Shown: piece by piece, positions 11,216 to 24,700 of the stretch
Numbering within the stretch: the stretch's first letter is position 1
Layout of the letters: every line of letters starts with the position of its first letter
NCBI GenBank assembly: GCA_950097015.1
Contig: CATNEN010000012.1
Span: 117,501 to 181,500, forward strand
Origin: Macrostomum hystrix
Taxonomy: Eukaryota; Platyhelminthes; Macrostomidae
DNA: 64,000 bases
Reading direction: 5' to 3'
Notes under the pieces: generated by a model
What the model was told of the DNA's origin: nothing
Seen by the model: the letters and a program-made list of their open reading frames with translations, nothing else
The model's database searches: none
Made by a program: the position numbers and the translations under genes

Positions 11216-11960
11216 TTCTATTCATTAATCTTCCAAACCATCGGCGCGGGCACAGTTTAGAAATCCGATTTCGATTTCGCTTGCCAGACACATATTCCCC
11301 ATTCCCCCATGTCGTCTCAAATTAGAGAAAAGATATGTAGAAAATTCGATTTCTAATCATTAATCCTAGGATTAAGGATGGAAAGATCTGAAAGGTTGTT
11401 AGAAAATGTAACAGCTGCCTTGACAGTCATGTGACTTTTAGGCCAGAGTCCCAACCGCCACTTTGTCGCGTCTCGAAGCATTTTCTGACAGCTAAAAATC
11501 TGATTAAAAAACTCAAATACCATTCGTTGAGCTGGTTGCACTCTGAACACAACAACCAAGTATAAATAGCTACTTTCCAAGATCCTGACTCCTACTCTGA
11601 ATCGATGCAACTAGGAAACATTTTTGACCAACTTTTCAGACGTAAAAAATGTATCCTTGTCGCGCAAGGTCACTTGAGATGCACACTCGAACCATTCCAC
11701 CGTCAAACTAACCCGGGACAGGGCTACTCAAACTTTGAGCATCTCTTCGCTTGGCTAATTAAAGCCGGTTTTTGTCTCTCATCCGGCTTGCAAAAATTTC
11801 AGCTGTGAGCTCTGCCTTAGAGTTAAAATTGAAATTATATTTAAGTAAATTCACTCAGCTGTAAAATGAGTTCCAGCATTAGCTCCCCAGTCCATGGACT
11901 GAACAGCTGTACCTTTGGAAGCGCTGCGGTCTTCTATTTGGAATCTATTTTCGATGGATT
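11216..11960. other. Stretch without a supported gene
   Basis: Unique sequence. Short open frames on either strand lack splice sites or recognisable domains. I see nothing else in it. Confidence 0.5.
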
Positions 11961-11964
11961 AGCA

Positions 11965-13025
11965 GTAAATTGACACCGCATCGACTGTGGATTGACAGTG
12001 GATTGACAGTGGATTAGCCGTGGATTGGCTGTGGATTGGCTGTGGATTGACAGTGGATTGGCTGTGGATTGACAGTGGATTGGCTGTGGATTGACAGTGG
12101 ATTGGCTGTGGATTGACTGTGGATTGGCTGTGGATTGGCTGTGGATTGGCTGTGGATTGAATGTGGGTTGACTGTGGGTTGACTGTGGGTTGACTGTGGA
12201 TTGGCTGTGGATTGGCTGTGGATTGGCTGTGGATTGGCTGTGGATTGACTGTGGATTGGCTGTGGATTGGCAGTGGGTTGGCTGTGGATTGGCAGTGGGT
12301 TGGCTCTGGATTGCCAGTGGGTTGACTGTGGGTTGACTGTGGATTGACTGTGGATTGGCTGTGGATTGGCTGTGGATTGGCTGTGGATTGGCTGTGGATT
12401 GGCTGTGGATTGACTGTGGATTGGCTGTGGATTGACTGTGGATTGGCTGTGGATTGACTGTGGATTAGCTGTGGATTGACTGTGGATTGGCTGTGGATTG
12501 ACTGTGGATTGGCTGTGGATTGCCAGTGGGTTGACTGTGGGTTGACTGTGGATTGACTGTGGATTGACAGTGGATTTTCTGTGGATTGACTGTGGATTGG
12601 CTGTGGATTGCCAGTGGGTTGACTGTGGGTTGACTGTGGATTGACTGTGGATTGACAGTGGATTTTCTGTCGATTGACTGTGGATTGGCTGTGGATTGCC
12701 AGTGGGTTGACTGTGGGTTGACTGTGGATTGACTGTGGATTGACAGTGGATTGGCTGTGGATTGACAGTGGGTTGACTGTGGGTTGACTGTGGGTTGACT
12801 GTGGATTGACAGTGGATTGGCTGTGGATTGACTGTGGATTGACTGTGGATTGACTATGGATTGACTGTGGATTGGCTGTGGATTGGCTGTGGATTGACTG
12901 TGGATTGGCTGTGGATTGACTGTGGATTGGCTGTGGATTGACTGTGGATTGACTGTGGATTGGCTGTGGATTGGCTGTGGATTGGCTGTGGATTGGCTGT
13001 GGATTGACAGAGGATCGGCTGTGAA
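11965..13025. repeat. 11-bp minisatellite (CTGTGGATTGG)
   Basis: About 95 short units, many ending in GATTGGCTG, an inverted CCAAT motif. Variants with TTGACTG and TTGACAG are interspersed. Confidence 0.95.
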
Positions 13026-13033
13026 TTGTCTAA

Positions 13034-13230
13034 TGGAAAATAAAAGCTTATTAATGAAGCTGTCATTATCAGTGTCCAGTCTAGCTGCCCCAATTCACCG
13101 AAGAATTCAGACAGCGGCTTCTCAAAGTTCTCAAGTTCTTATCGTTAGAGATTCACAAAGTGACAAGGATTTGGTAGTGACAGCTTCATTACCTTCGCAG
13201 CTTCACGACTGGGATGAAGATATTTCCTAA
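13034..13230 (+). CDS. Possible short coding segment at the edge of the 11-bp array
   Basis: An ATG-initiated frame follows the array. Its C-terminal part has balanced composition (SSQVLIVRDSQSDKD and a terminal DWDEDIS). A possible acceptor (CATTATCAG) lies inside. No domain is recognised and there is no neighbouring exon to join, so this is only a candidate. Confidence 0.15.
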
Positions 13231-13689
13231 TTAATCAGCTGTCAGCTTCAGTTGGGAACTAAAAACGATTGCAACAACAGAAATTCTCGCAAACTTATCT
13301 ATTTGAACCGATTTCTAACCGCTTTAGCACAGTAAACCTAAAAAAATATAGTTTTGTTACACAGTAAACTAACACAGAAACTAAAAAAATATGTCGAATC
13401 ATTCTATCCAGATCCCATTGACCACCTGTATAATATGATTGACGTGTTAGCAATTGATTTGGGGAGTTTTTACAATTCACTGCACACTGCGTCAAAGCGA
13501 CACAAATCACATTGAGAATGCGATATTCGCCATTCTGTATGATTAGCTGCAGAAGCGAATTGGATGTGTGCCAGTGCCATACCTATCGCAGAATTTACAT
13601 TACATTACGTTGAACAGTTTCAGTGTCACGCTTGATACTAATGCAGCATTAAAATTAAAATTATTCAAGATACTGTCACTTCTAGGTAC

Positions 13690-15190
13690 TGCTACAGAAA
13701 CAGAAAACAGAAAACAGAAAACAGAATACAAGATACAGAATACAGAATACAGAATACAGAATACAGATACAGAATACAGAATACAGAATACAGATACAGA
13801 ATACAGAATACAGATACAGAATGCAGATACAGAATGAAGATACAGAATACAGATACAGATACAGAATACAGATACAGAATACAGAATACAGAATACAGAT
13901 ACAGAATACAGAATACAGAATACAGATACAGAATACAGAATACAGAATACAGAATACAGATACAGAATACAGATACAGAATACAGAATACAGAATACAGA
14001 ATACAGAATACAGAATACAGATACAGAATACAGAATACAGAATACAGAATACAGATACAGAATACAGATACAGAATACAGAATACAGAATACAGAATACA
14101 GATACAGAATACAGATACAGAATAAAGAATGCAGATACAGAATACAGATACAGATACAGAATACAGATACATTTACAGAATACAGAATACAGATACAGAA
14201 TACAGAATACAGAATACAGATACAGAATACAGAATACAGAATACAGAATACAGATACAGAATACAGAATACAGAATACAGAATACAGATACAGAATACAG
14301 AATACAGAATACAGAATACAGATACAGAATACAGAATACAGAATACAGAATAAAGAATACAGATACAGAATGCAGATACAGAATACAGATACAGAATGCA
14401 GATACAGAATGCAGATACAGAATACAGATACAGAATACAGAATACAGAATACAGAATACAGATACAGAATACAGATACAGAATACAGAATACAGAATACA
14501 GATACAGAATACAGAATACAGAATACAGAATACAGAATACAGATACAGAATACAGATACAGAATAAAGAATGCAGATACAGAATACAGATACAGATACAG
14601 AATACAGATACAGAATACAGAATACAGAATACAGATACAGAATACAGAATACAGAATACAGATACAGAATACAGAATACAGAATACAGAATACAGATGCA
14701 GAATACAGAATACAGAATACAGAATACAGATACAGAATACAGAATACAGAATACAGATACAGAATGCAGATACAGAATGCAGATACAGAATACAGATACA
14801 GAATGCAGATACAGAATGCAGATACAGAATGCAGATACAGAATACAGAATGCAGATACAGAATACAGAATACAGAATAAAGAATGCAGATACAGAATGTA
14901 GATTCTGTAGATTGAGATACAGAATACAGACAGAATACAGATACAGAATACAGACAGAATACAGACAGAATACAGACAGAATACAGACAGAATACAGATA
15001 CAGAATGTAGATTCAGATACAGAATACAGACAGAATACAGACAGAATGCAGATACAGATACAGAATGTAGATTCAGATACAGAATACAGACAGAATACAG
15101 ACAGAATACAGACAGAATACAGAATACAGACAGAATACAGACAGAATACAGAATACAGACAGAATACAGAATACAGACAGAATACAGATG
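13690..15190. repeat. Mixed ACAGAT / ACAGAAT microsatellite array
   Basis: 1.5 kb of interleaved 6- and 7-bp units (ACAGAT, ACAGAAT), changing near 14930 to ACAGACAGAAT-rich units. Because the units lack stop codons, frames of 350-500 codons remain open on both strands. They are not genes. Confidence 0.97.
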
Positions 15191-15199
15191 CAAATATTG

Positions 15200-15750
15200 G
15201 ACCAAGACTCCCGAGCAAAGCAGATGAGCCTTACCTGGCTGGCTGGGTTGCTAGGCAGTCTCAGTAGTCGGGATCCGAGCAGAGTGGCGGAGGAACTGTC
15301 GCGACAGTGGAGCTCCCTAGTTATGCAATTTCAGTTGGCCAATCAAAGGCTAGCTACCCGGACAGGGCCTTAAAAAGCTAAGAGCCAGGTCTTGACAGCG
15401 CCTGGGGCTGCTGAGTTGAGTCGATCGTTGGCCGTGGCAGGCCTGTAGTTGACGAACCATGATGAATGAATCAGAAAAAAATAAGAATTCTTTTTATTCT
15501 TGAAATTGCTTTGAGCAGTTTCAGTTTTTTAACAGACTTTATCAGTCAGAGACATGACATTGCAACTTTTGGACATAGATGGAGCTGCCTAGCTCACACG
15601 TTTTTAGCTGACGCAAATCTGTCAAAACAAGCCGGCTAATTTGAGTCGCCCGACAGAACAGTCGCTTGTTGCTGCTGCTGCTGTTGCTGTTAACTCTCTG
15701 CTCCTTCATCAGCGAATCTCCCCGTAAAACTGATTATCTCTCACGTCTAC
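15200..15750. other. Unique segment with promoter-like elements, no supported gene
   Basis: A CCAAT box (GGCCAATCAAAGG near 15337) lies about 25 bp upstream of CCTTAAAAAG near 15369 on the plus strand, which resembles a core promoter. The only plus-strand ATG frame downstream (ATGATGAATGAATCAG at about 15460) is very short. No exon could be joined to it. Confidence 0.2.
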
Positions 15751-15754
15751 TAAA

Positions 15755-17635
15755 CATCTCCCTCTCCCACACACCTCCCTCTCCCACACACCTCCCTCTC
15801 CCACACACCTCCCTCTCTCACACACCTCCCTCTCCCACACACCTCCCTCTCTCACACATCTCCCTCTCTCACACATCTCCCTCTCCCACACACCTCCCTC
15901 TCCCACACACCTCCCTCTCTCACACACCTCCCTCTCCCACACACCTCCCTCTCTCACACACCTCCCTCTCCCACACATCTCCCTCTCTCACACATCTCCC
16001 TCTCCCACACACCTCCCTCTCCCACACATCTCCCTCTCTCACACACCTCCTCTCCCACACATCTCCCTCTCCCACACACCTCCCTCTCCCACACACCTCC
16101 CTCTCCCACACACCTCCCTCTCCCACACACCTCCCTCTCTCACACACCTCCCTCTCTCACACACCTCCCTCTCTCACACATCTCCCTCTCCCACACACCT
16201 CCCTCTCTCACACACCTCCCTCTCTCACACATCTCCCTCTCTCACACATCTCCCTCTCCCACACACCTCCCTCTCTCACACATCTCCCTCTCCCACACAC
16301 CTCCCTCTCCCACACACCTCCCTCTCTCACACACCTCCCTCTCCCACACACCTCCCTCTCTCACACACCTCCCTCTCTCACACATCTCCCTCTCCCACAC
16401 ACCTCCCTCTCTCACACATCTCCCTCTCCCCACACACCTCCCTCTCTCACACACCTCCCTCTCTCACACACCTCCCTCTCTCACACATCTCCCTCTCCCA
16501 CACACCTCCCTCTCCCACACATCTCCCTCTCTCACACACCTCCCTCTCTCACACATCTCCCTCTCCCACACACCTCCCTCTCTCACACACCTCCCTCTCT
16601 CACACATCTCCCTCTCCCACACACCTCCCTCTCTCACACACCTCCCTCTCTCACACATCTCCCTCTCTCACACATCTCCCTCTCCCACACACCTCCCTCT
16701 CTCACACATCTCCCTCTCCCACACACCTCCCTCTCCCACACACCTCCCTCTCTCACACACCTCCCTCTCCCACACACCTCCCTCTCTCACACACCTCCCT
16801 CTCTCACACATCTCCCTCTCCCACACACCTCCCTCTCTCACACATCTCCCTCTCCCACACACCTCCCTCTCCCACACACCTCCCTCTCTCACACACCTCC
16901 CTCTCCCACACATCTCCCTCTCCCACACACCTCCCTCTCTCACACATCTCCCTCTCCCACACATATCCCTCTCTCACACATCTCCCTCTCCCACACACCT
17001 CCCTCTCTCACACATCTCCCTCTCCCACACATCTCCCTCTCCCACACACCTCCCTCTCCCACACATCTCCCTCTCCCACACACCTCCCTCTCCCACACAT
17101 CTCCCTCTCCCACACACCTCCCTCTCCCACACATCTCCCTCTCCCACACACCTCCCTCTCCCACACACCTCCCTCTCTCACACATCTCCCTCTCCCACAC
17201 ATCTCCCTCTCTCACATCTTCCTCTCTCACATCTCCCTCAATCTCACATCTCCCTCTCACATCTCCCTCAATCTCACATCTCCCTCAATCTCACATCTCC
17301 CTCAATCTCACATCTCCCTCAATCTCACATCTCCCTCTCCCACACATCTCCCTCAATCTCACATCTCCCTCTCTCACATCTCCCTCTCCCACATCTCCCT
17401 CAATCTCACATCTCCCTCTCTCACATCTCCCTCAATCTCACATCTCTCTCTCACATCTCCCTCTCTCACACCTCCCTCTCTCACATCTCCCTCTCTCACA
17501 CCTCCCTCTCTCACACCTCCCTCTCTCACACCTCCCTCTCTCACATCTCCCTCTCTCACATCTCCCTCTCTCACACCTCCCTCTCTCACATCTCCCACTC
17601 TCACATCTCCCTCTCTCACATCTCCCTCTCACACA
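15755..17635. repeat. 17-bp CT-rich minisatellite (CTCCCTCTCCCACACAC)
   Basis: About 110 units. CTCTCCCACACAC and CTCTCTCACACAT variants alternate. After about 17210 the unit shortens to a 15-bp CTCCCTCTCTCACAT form. Long open frames on both strands are artefacts. Confidence 0.97.
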
Positions 17636-18093
17636 TTAGTCCCTCATCAGCACATATTGAGAACAATATTTTATTCTAAAAAGCATCTCATTATGGCATC
17701 ATGAATTCTGGCAGTGCCGAATCCTGAAATCGTGATATTTAAGCCAATATTTTCGTCGCTTTCAATCAACTGAATTGTTCGATTGCCTGCCAACTGGAAG
17801 CCAATCCGAGAACCGGTTCAGAACTAAAATCCGCAGCCAGATATCCAGTTGCCGCGCCTGAAATCCGAGTTACTTTGAAATCCCAAAACTAGAGGCGTCA
17901 GAAATCCCACCATTAGGATATAAATTTCCCCCATTCATTTTGTCTAGTCACGTTCCCGGCTTTCAATTCCCAGTTCGCGGCTGAGAACGCGTTCCCAGAA
18001 AATTCACGAGAATAGTAAAACAAAAAATAAAGAAAGATGAGAAGTGAAATGGGTTATTAGATTCCCATCAAACTTTGATAAGTTTTTTCTTAC

Positions 18094-18285
18094 AGTGGAA
18101 AATGCGAGTAGTTGTTAAAGAGAATTTACTCAAATTGCGGAAATACCCCGGCGAAGCTGACAAACAATGGAAAAATCGCAAAGAATTCGGGCATTTAAAT
18201 ATAGATCAGCCACGATGGTTTGACGGTGCGTTTAAACACGCCACCAAATTACCGACACAGAGCAGAAACTGCTCTGCTCTATCCT
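18094..18285 (+). CDS. Possible exon or small gene, unrecognised
   Basis: A strong acceptor-like tract (TTTTTTCTTACAG at about 18083-18095) is followed by an open frame with MRVVVKENLLKLRKYPGEAD and then a basic segment. GGTGCGT near 18223 could act as a donor. Codon use is AT-rich compared with the other genes. No partner exon or domain was recognised. Confidence 0.22.
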
Positions 18286-18317
18286 GAGCCTCATTAACTA
18301 TTTCATACTACTATACC

Positions 18318-18835
18318 TCTCCGTATCGTCTCCATCTCCGTCTCCATCTCCTTCTCCGTCTCCGTCTCCATCTCCGTCTCCGTCTCCGTCTCCATCTCCG
18401 TCTCCGTCTCCGTCTCCGTCTCCGTCTCCGTCTCCGTCTTCGTCTCCGACTCCGTCTCCGTCACCGTCACCGTCTCCGTCTCCCTCTTCATCTCGCTCTC
18501 CCTCTCCCTCTTTATCTTCATCTCCGTCTCCGTCTCCGTCTCCGTCTCCGTCTCCGTCTCCGTCTCCGTCTCCGTCTCCGTCTCCGTCTCCGTCTCCGTC
18601 TCCGTCTCCGTCTCCGTCTCCGTCTCCGTCTCCGTCTCCGTCTCCGTCTCCGTCTCCGACTCCGTCTCCGTCTCCGTCTCCGTCTCCGTCTCCGTCTCCG
18701 TCTCCCTCTTCATCTCGCTCTCCCTCTCCCTCTTTATCTTCATCTCCGTCTCCGTCTCCGTCTCCGTCTCCGTCTCCGTCTCCGTCTCCCTCTTCATCTC
18801 ACTCTCCCTCTCACTCTTTATCTTCATCTCCGTCT
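18318..18835. repeat. Hexanucleotide array (CGTCTC)n
   Basis: About 86 units of CCGTCT, interrupted by three CCCTCTTCATCTCGCTCTCC-type blocks. Read on the minus strand it gives Glu-Thr repeats, which are not a gene. Confidence 0.95.
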
Positions 18836-18839
18836 TTTT

Positions 18840-19792
18840 GATCTCGTCAGCCAGGCCACTCTCCCATATTCTTTCCGAGCCGGTTATATTTACTTTATAA
18901 TCAAAATTATGGGCCGCAATCGCAGCAATTGTAAGGCCTGAAGTTGTTGAAGCGATTCGGCTCCCAGAAGGGTGAAAGAGGGAAGCATGAGGTGGCGGCG
19001 GTTGAGGTTAACCCCAGAGTTAATAAAACGGTTCACTGAAGCCTGTTTGACTGAGTGAGGCCAGAACTCGGCGGTGCTAGTTTTTATTATTTGTCAGAAA
19101 TAGTCGAGCGCAGCTGACAAATGACTTGCTTTAGAGTCCCAAACAGCTCTCTCTTCTCTGACACTCAGGAATATCGCTGAAGAGGTTATTACTTCCTCTG
19201 TGACATTGGTGATGGTGGCTGGTCAGCGGTGATTAATGCCAGCTCCGATCGCTCCCTCCCTCTCTGGCTGTCTCTTATTTATTCGATTTGCCTATTTTAG
19301 GCAATCGGAGTTCGAACTAAGAAAATATTCCAACTTATTTATTTCTCTCTTTTTCTTTTTTTTAACGATGATGATTGGCTAAGAAATTAAATAGATTTGA
19401 ACTCTCTTACTGAAAGGTCGAGAGTTCCACGGACTGAACATCCACGCAGCATTTGGACGCACCACGCAATAGCTGCGTCTGGCAATTGGTAGAATTGGTA
19501 GCATGATTTATCGAGGAAACAAGTAGCACGTTTTTAGGGAGTAGTATGATTTATTGAGAGGTAGAACGATTTAGCGAGTGGTTGCATGATTTGTCAAAGG
19601 GGTAGCATAGATTATCTAGGGGGTAGCATTATTTTTAATCAAGATACTGATAAAAACTTTCGTAACTGCACAGATATTTCTATGCAGGTTTAAGCTCCTC
19701 TGAGGGGGGCATAGCTGCTAGTCAAGTATACTAAATATGAATCAATATGTCATAATTCCTTTGTTACCTGCTAAAGGGTTTTATTGATTAAT
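18840..19792. other. Stretch without a supported gene
   Basis: Contains a few degenerate about 30-bp GTAGCATGATTTAT units at 19495-19630. Otherwise nothing supported. Confidence 0.5.
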
Positions 19793-20458
19793 TGTGTTGT
19801 ACCTGTGGTATCGTGGGACACACAATTGGTAAAATAACCAAGACTGGAAACACTAAGACTCAGAAAGGGTTTTACCGGCCTCAACGCTGATGCTTCCTAG
19901 CAGTGGAGCAACCGGTTAGTCAGGCTTGGGATTGCTAAGTTTTCACACAGGGGTTAACTTCAGGGATCCGGAATTCTCTAAGTCCTAGGTAATCTTAGAC
20001 TTTGTTCACAAATAGCGTATCTTCGTCACAAGGACTGGATACAAAACCTTGTAGCAGTGTCTTCAAAATTAAGTTTCTTACTCAAAGCACCAAGGAGGCA
20101 AAAGCCACAAAAGCATGAAGAAAAAAAGAAACTTAGGTGTGCGACTAGAGTACACGAAGTGAAATACCACAATGCTAACACAATCCGGTGTATTCGTCGG
20201 ACTGTGCTCTACTTATAGTAGGAGCATTTGAGCGATGTTCTGCCAGTCTTCTTCCGAACCGAAGCGATTGCACCATGGCGTGCAATGTGACTCAGTGCGC
20301 AGACAGCTGGAACGAGAGAGAGAAAGAGGAGGGGGTGGCGAGCGGAGGTGAGTGTGCACGGGTAACCACAGACCTCCAACTCCCAAGCCCTCCCACAGCA
20401 CCAGGGCAGTGCTGACTCCACAGATTGCATGGAGGCAGCTCAGCAGACTACAGCACAT
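19793..20458 (+). mobile_element. Probable solo LTR inserted in a minisatellite
   Basis: The 666-bp insert begins TGTGTTGTA and ends TACAGCACA, near-perfect inverted termini of the TG...CA type. It interrupts the 24-bp minisatellite, whose units occur on both sides. The flanks TTAAT and TCAAC each differ by one base from the array's TTAAC, consistent with a 5-bp target-site duplication. An internal CTACTTATAGTAGG could be a promoter. Orientation is uncertain and no internal retroelement genes are present. Confidence 0.5.
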
Positions 20459-20935
20459 CAACTGCTAAAGGGGTTCATTGATTTCCTGCTAAAGGGGTTC
20501 ATTGATTTCCTGCTAAAGGGGTTCATTGATTTCCTGCTAAAGGGGTTCATTGATTTCCTGCTAAAGGGTTCATTGATTAACTGATAAAGGTTCATTGATT
20601 TCTTGCTAAAGGGGTTCATTGATTAACTGCTAAAGGGGTTCATTGATTTCCTGCTAAAGGGGTTCATTGATTTCCTGCTAAAGGGCTCATTGATTAACTG
20701 CTAAAGGGTTCATTGATTAACTGCAAAAAGGGGTTCATTGATTTCCTGCTAAAGGGGTTCATTGATTCATTGATTAACTGCTAAAGGGCTCATTGATTAA
20801 CTGCTGAAGGGGTTCATTGATTAACTGCTAAAGGGGTTCATTGATTTCCTGCTAAAGGGGTTCATTGATTTCCTGCTAAAGGGGTTCATTGATTTCCTGC
20901 TGAAGGGGTTCATTGGTTACCTGCTGAAGGGGAGC
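20459..20935. repeat. 24-bp minisatellite (TTCCTGCTAAAGGGGTTCATTGAT)
   Basis: About 20 units with TTCCTGC/TTAACTGC variants. A lone unit sits left of the LTR-like insert at about 19767-19790. Confidence 0.93.
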
Positions 20936-21760
20936 GCTCTGTTATATGGCGTCATTGGTTCTCTGTTGCTGGGAAGACATTGTTCAACTGATTGATGTGT
21001 AGGAATAAAGGAATGTTGTTTGCATCATTTACATAAAAATCTAGATATAGATAATGACATTCATCATTCGTTTCCGTGCATTTTTTCTATTTCTATTTTT
21101 TGATAATTTATGAACTGTAGTGTACTGTAGTGTAGTGGACTGGAGAGTCTAAACAATCGGGAGAGTGCATTGGAGAGTCTAGACATTAGGGAGAGTGTAC
21201 AGGATAATCTATAAAGGTCAGACAGGTGACTGTAATGGACAACTAGGGATTGTCAATGGACTGTGAAGACAATACAATGCAGCCAATGGATCGTGAGGCA
21301 GCCATTCCCAACCACACCAGAGTGTCGTCTGTCGGCAGTTAAAATGCATCGAATGTCAAAGAATCTTTCACGGCAAATCTGATTTATGCATTTGTCCTTG
21401 CGTCGAAAACCGTGAAAGGTAGACAGAAGGTAGACCTGGCTAGTCAGGCTCTGGAGGGTTGAAAGCAGCAATAATAAATATAGACAGAAACAAGCCAGAA
21501 ATTGCATTCGAATGCTGAAGAAAAACTTTGGAAAAATTCACTGAAGGGTGGGGACGGGCAGGCGAGAGGCCAACAAATGGTAAACAGCGCAGCCATTGAT
21601 GCAGAAGAATAGATAAGGAGAAATTTGTAGATGGCATCAACTGCGCCACCCCAGCTGCACTGCCGGCCCGAGGACCAGGGCAGATAAGAAGGCCAGCTAC
21701 AATAAAACTGCTGCCTGGCAGACTTCACTGCTAAGGATTAGCCGAAGAATATATTGACAA
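20936..21760. promoter_or_regulatory. Upstream region of the WIF-domain gene
   Basis: No supported exon. GCTACAATAAAACTG at about 21697 is a weak TATA-like element about 60 bp before the start codon. Short ATG frames on the minus strand lack support. Confidence 0.25.
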
Positions 21761-24700
21761 ATGACGGTTCAGCTGCTCGGCCTGCTGCTTCTGGTGACCG
21801 CCGGGGCCGCCGAGCTCAACGTCTGGTTCGAGCGGCGCGTGCTGGAGACCGTGGTCTCCCAGATGCTGCTGAGCGCCAACAACCCCCTCCGACCCCGGTG
21901 CAAGCCTAAGAGTGAGGGACAGCCTGGCTCCTGACACCCGGGGCCCCGTGACTCCAAGCTCTCAGTTCCTAAGAATGTAACTGACCCTCAGTTCTCATCC
22001 CCTGAAATCCCTCTTACACCCTCAGTTCTCATCCCCTGAAATCCCTCTTACACCCTTAGTTCTCGCCTCCCTGAAATATCCCTGATATCCCCCTTACACC
22101 CTTAGTTCTCGTCTCCCTGAAATATCCCTGAAATACCCCTGAAATCCCCCTTACATCCTTAGTTCTCGCCTCCCTGAAATATCCCTGATATCCCCCTTAC
22201 ACCCTTAGTTCTCGCCTCCCTGAAATATCCCTGATATCCCCCTTACACCCTTAGTTCTCGTCTCCCTGAAATACCCCTGATATCCCCCTTACACCCTTAG
22301 TTCTCGTCTCCCTGAAATATCTCTGAAATACCCCTGAAATCCCCCTTACATCCTTAGTTCTCGCCTCCCTGAAATATCCCTGATATCCCCCTTACACCCT
22401 TAGTTCTCGTCTCCCTGAAATATCCCTGAAATACCCCTTACACCCTTAGTTCTCGCCTCCCTGAAATATCCCTGAAATCTCCCTGAATTATCTTTTAAAA
22501 AGACTCCATGTAATCTAACAGAAAGTATTTTAGTCTCCCTAAACCCATCTGTTTTCAGCTCTCTAAAATCTCCCAGAAGTCTCCCCACACTCTCAGTTCT
22601 CTGCAATCCTCTTCGCGCACGCTTAACTTACTTTCTAAGAAATCATGTCAGCCATCAGATTTAATTTGCCTGGTCCCTCATAATGATCATGCGTTCTCGC
22701 CTGATTTCTCTTCACCAAATCCACCTGACACCCTCCAGATGGCTTGGACCAGCTTCTGCACCGTCTAACAACGGACCGCTACCCAATTGTGGCTGACGGA
22801 CACCTTCTGTCCAACCTTTACTTCGACTCTTCGTCTGGCACAGGTGTGACTCTGGCCTTCGCTCTCAACAGCTTCACCCTGCACTGGTCCACAGCTGCCA
22901 GAGACGCACGGCTGCAGCCCGATAGGGTGAGTGAGGACTAAATTATTTACTCTCTCCCGGTTCCCTTTATCTGTTTTCTCCCTCTCTCTAACCTCCCTCT
23001 CTCTCTAACCTCCCTCTCTCTCTAACCTCCCTCTCTCTCTAACCTCCCTCTCTCTCTAACCTCCCTATCTCTCTAACCTCCCTCTCTCTCTATCCTCCTC
23101 TCTCTCTAACCTCCCTATCTCTCTAACCTCCCTCTCTCTCTATCCTCCTCTCTCTCTAACCTCCCTCTCTCTCTAACCTCCCTCTCTCTCTAACCTCCCT
23201 CTCTCTCTAACCTCCCTATCTCTCTAACCTCCCTCTCTCTCTATCCTCCTCTCTCTCTAACCTCCCTATCTCTCTAACCTACCTCTCTCTGTTATCTCCC
23301 TTTCTCCCAACTCCCTCTCCCACCTATTCCACCATGCTTCCCATCGGGTTCCGAGTTCAGCAATTTCACCGAACTAGACAAACTGATAGATAAATGCCTG
23401 TCCACAATGCCAGGTGCAGTACAAGTTCGTGAGTCTGCAGTCTTACAATACATCTGTGCTGCAGCACCCAAGGCTGGACATCGCTGATGAAGGATTTGTA
23501 CCAGTTGCCGAGACATGTGAGTCTGGAATCAGAGACATTGCCGAGACATGTCGCTCTTAAGCTACTATAAGTAGGCATGTTACCGATTTCAAAGATTGAT
23601 TTTCAGATCATTTAAAGAAATAATCCTCATTTGCGCCATCACCGAATTTGAGCAGCCTTCCAGTTGAGTCTGCAGTGCTCAAATCGCGTCAGCGGAGTTG
23701 CCGAATTCGAAATTCACGCCGTCTTCCAGTGGCCCGACCGGCCTGAAAAACGCTCACTGTCCATGCAGCACAAGTTCCGCAAGGCCTGCCTGGCAACCAG
23801 TGAGTCACTGCTGCTCAATTATAGTAGATACATGGTACACTCTGCACACACATTGTACACTCTGCGCACACATTGTACACTCTGCGCACACATTTTACAC
23901 TCTGCACACACATTGGACACTCTGCACACACATTGTACACTCTGCACACACATTGGACACTCTGCACACACATTGTACACTCTGCACACACATTGGACAC
24001 TCTGCACACACATTGGACACTCTGCACACACATTGGACACTCTGCGCACACATTGGACACTCTGCGCACACATAGGACACTCTGCACACACATTGGACAC
24101 TCTGCACACACATTGGACACTCTGCACACACATTTGACACTCTGCACACACATTGGACACTCTGCACACACATTGGACACTCTGCACACACATTGGACAC
24201 TCTGCACACACATTGGACACTCTGCACACACATTGTACACTCTGCACACACATTGTACACTCTGCACACACATTGGACACTCTGCACACACATTGGACAC
24301 TCTGCGCACACATTGGACACTCTGCGCACACATAGGACACTCTGCACACACATTGGACACTCTGCACACACATTTGACACTCTGCACACACATTGGACAC
24401 TCTGCACACACATTGGACACTCTGCGCACACATAGGACACTCTGCACACACATTGGACACTCTGCACACACATTGGACACTCTGCGCACACATTGGACAC
24501 TCTGCGCACACATTGGACACTCTGCGCACACATTGGACACTCTGCACACACATTGGACACTCTGCACACACATTGGACACTCTGCACACACATTGGACAC
24601 TCTGCACACACATTGGACACTCTGCACACACATTTGACACTCTGCACACACATTGGACACTCTGCACACACATTGGACACTCTGCGCACACATTGGACAC

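Noticed and set aside
13682-15218. Open frames of about 350-508 codons on both strands
   Set aside because: They result from stop-free ACAGAT/ACAGAAT units; several overlapping frames on both strands are open at once and there is no start or splice context.
15666-17639. 657-codon plus-strand frame beginning with a leucine run that resembles a signal peptide
   Set aside because: It starts at TTG, not ATG, and nearly all of it is the 17-bp CT-rich minisatellite; the opposite strand is open too.
18303-18827. Glu-Thr repeat protein on the minus strand
   Set aside because: Simple hexanucleotide (CGTCTC)n array.
20188-20461. Small cysteine-containing frames on both strands
   Set aside because: They lie inside the probable solo LTR.
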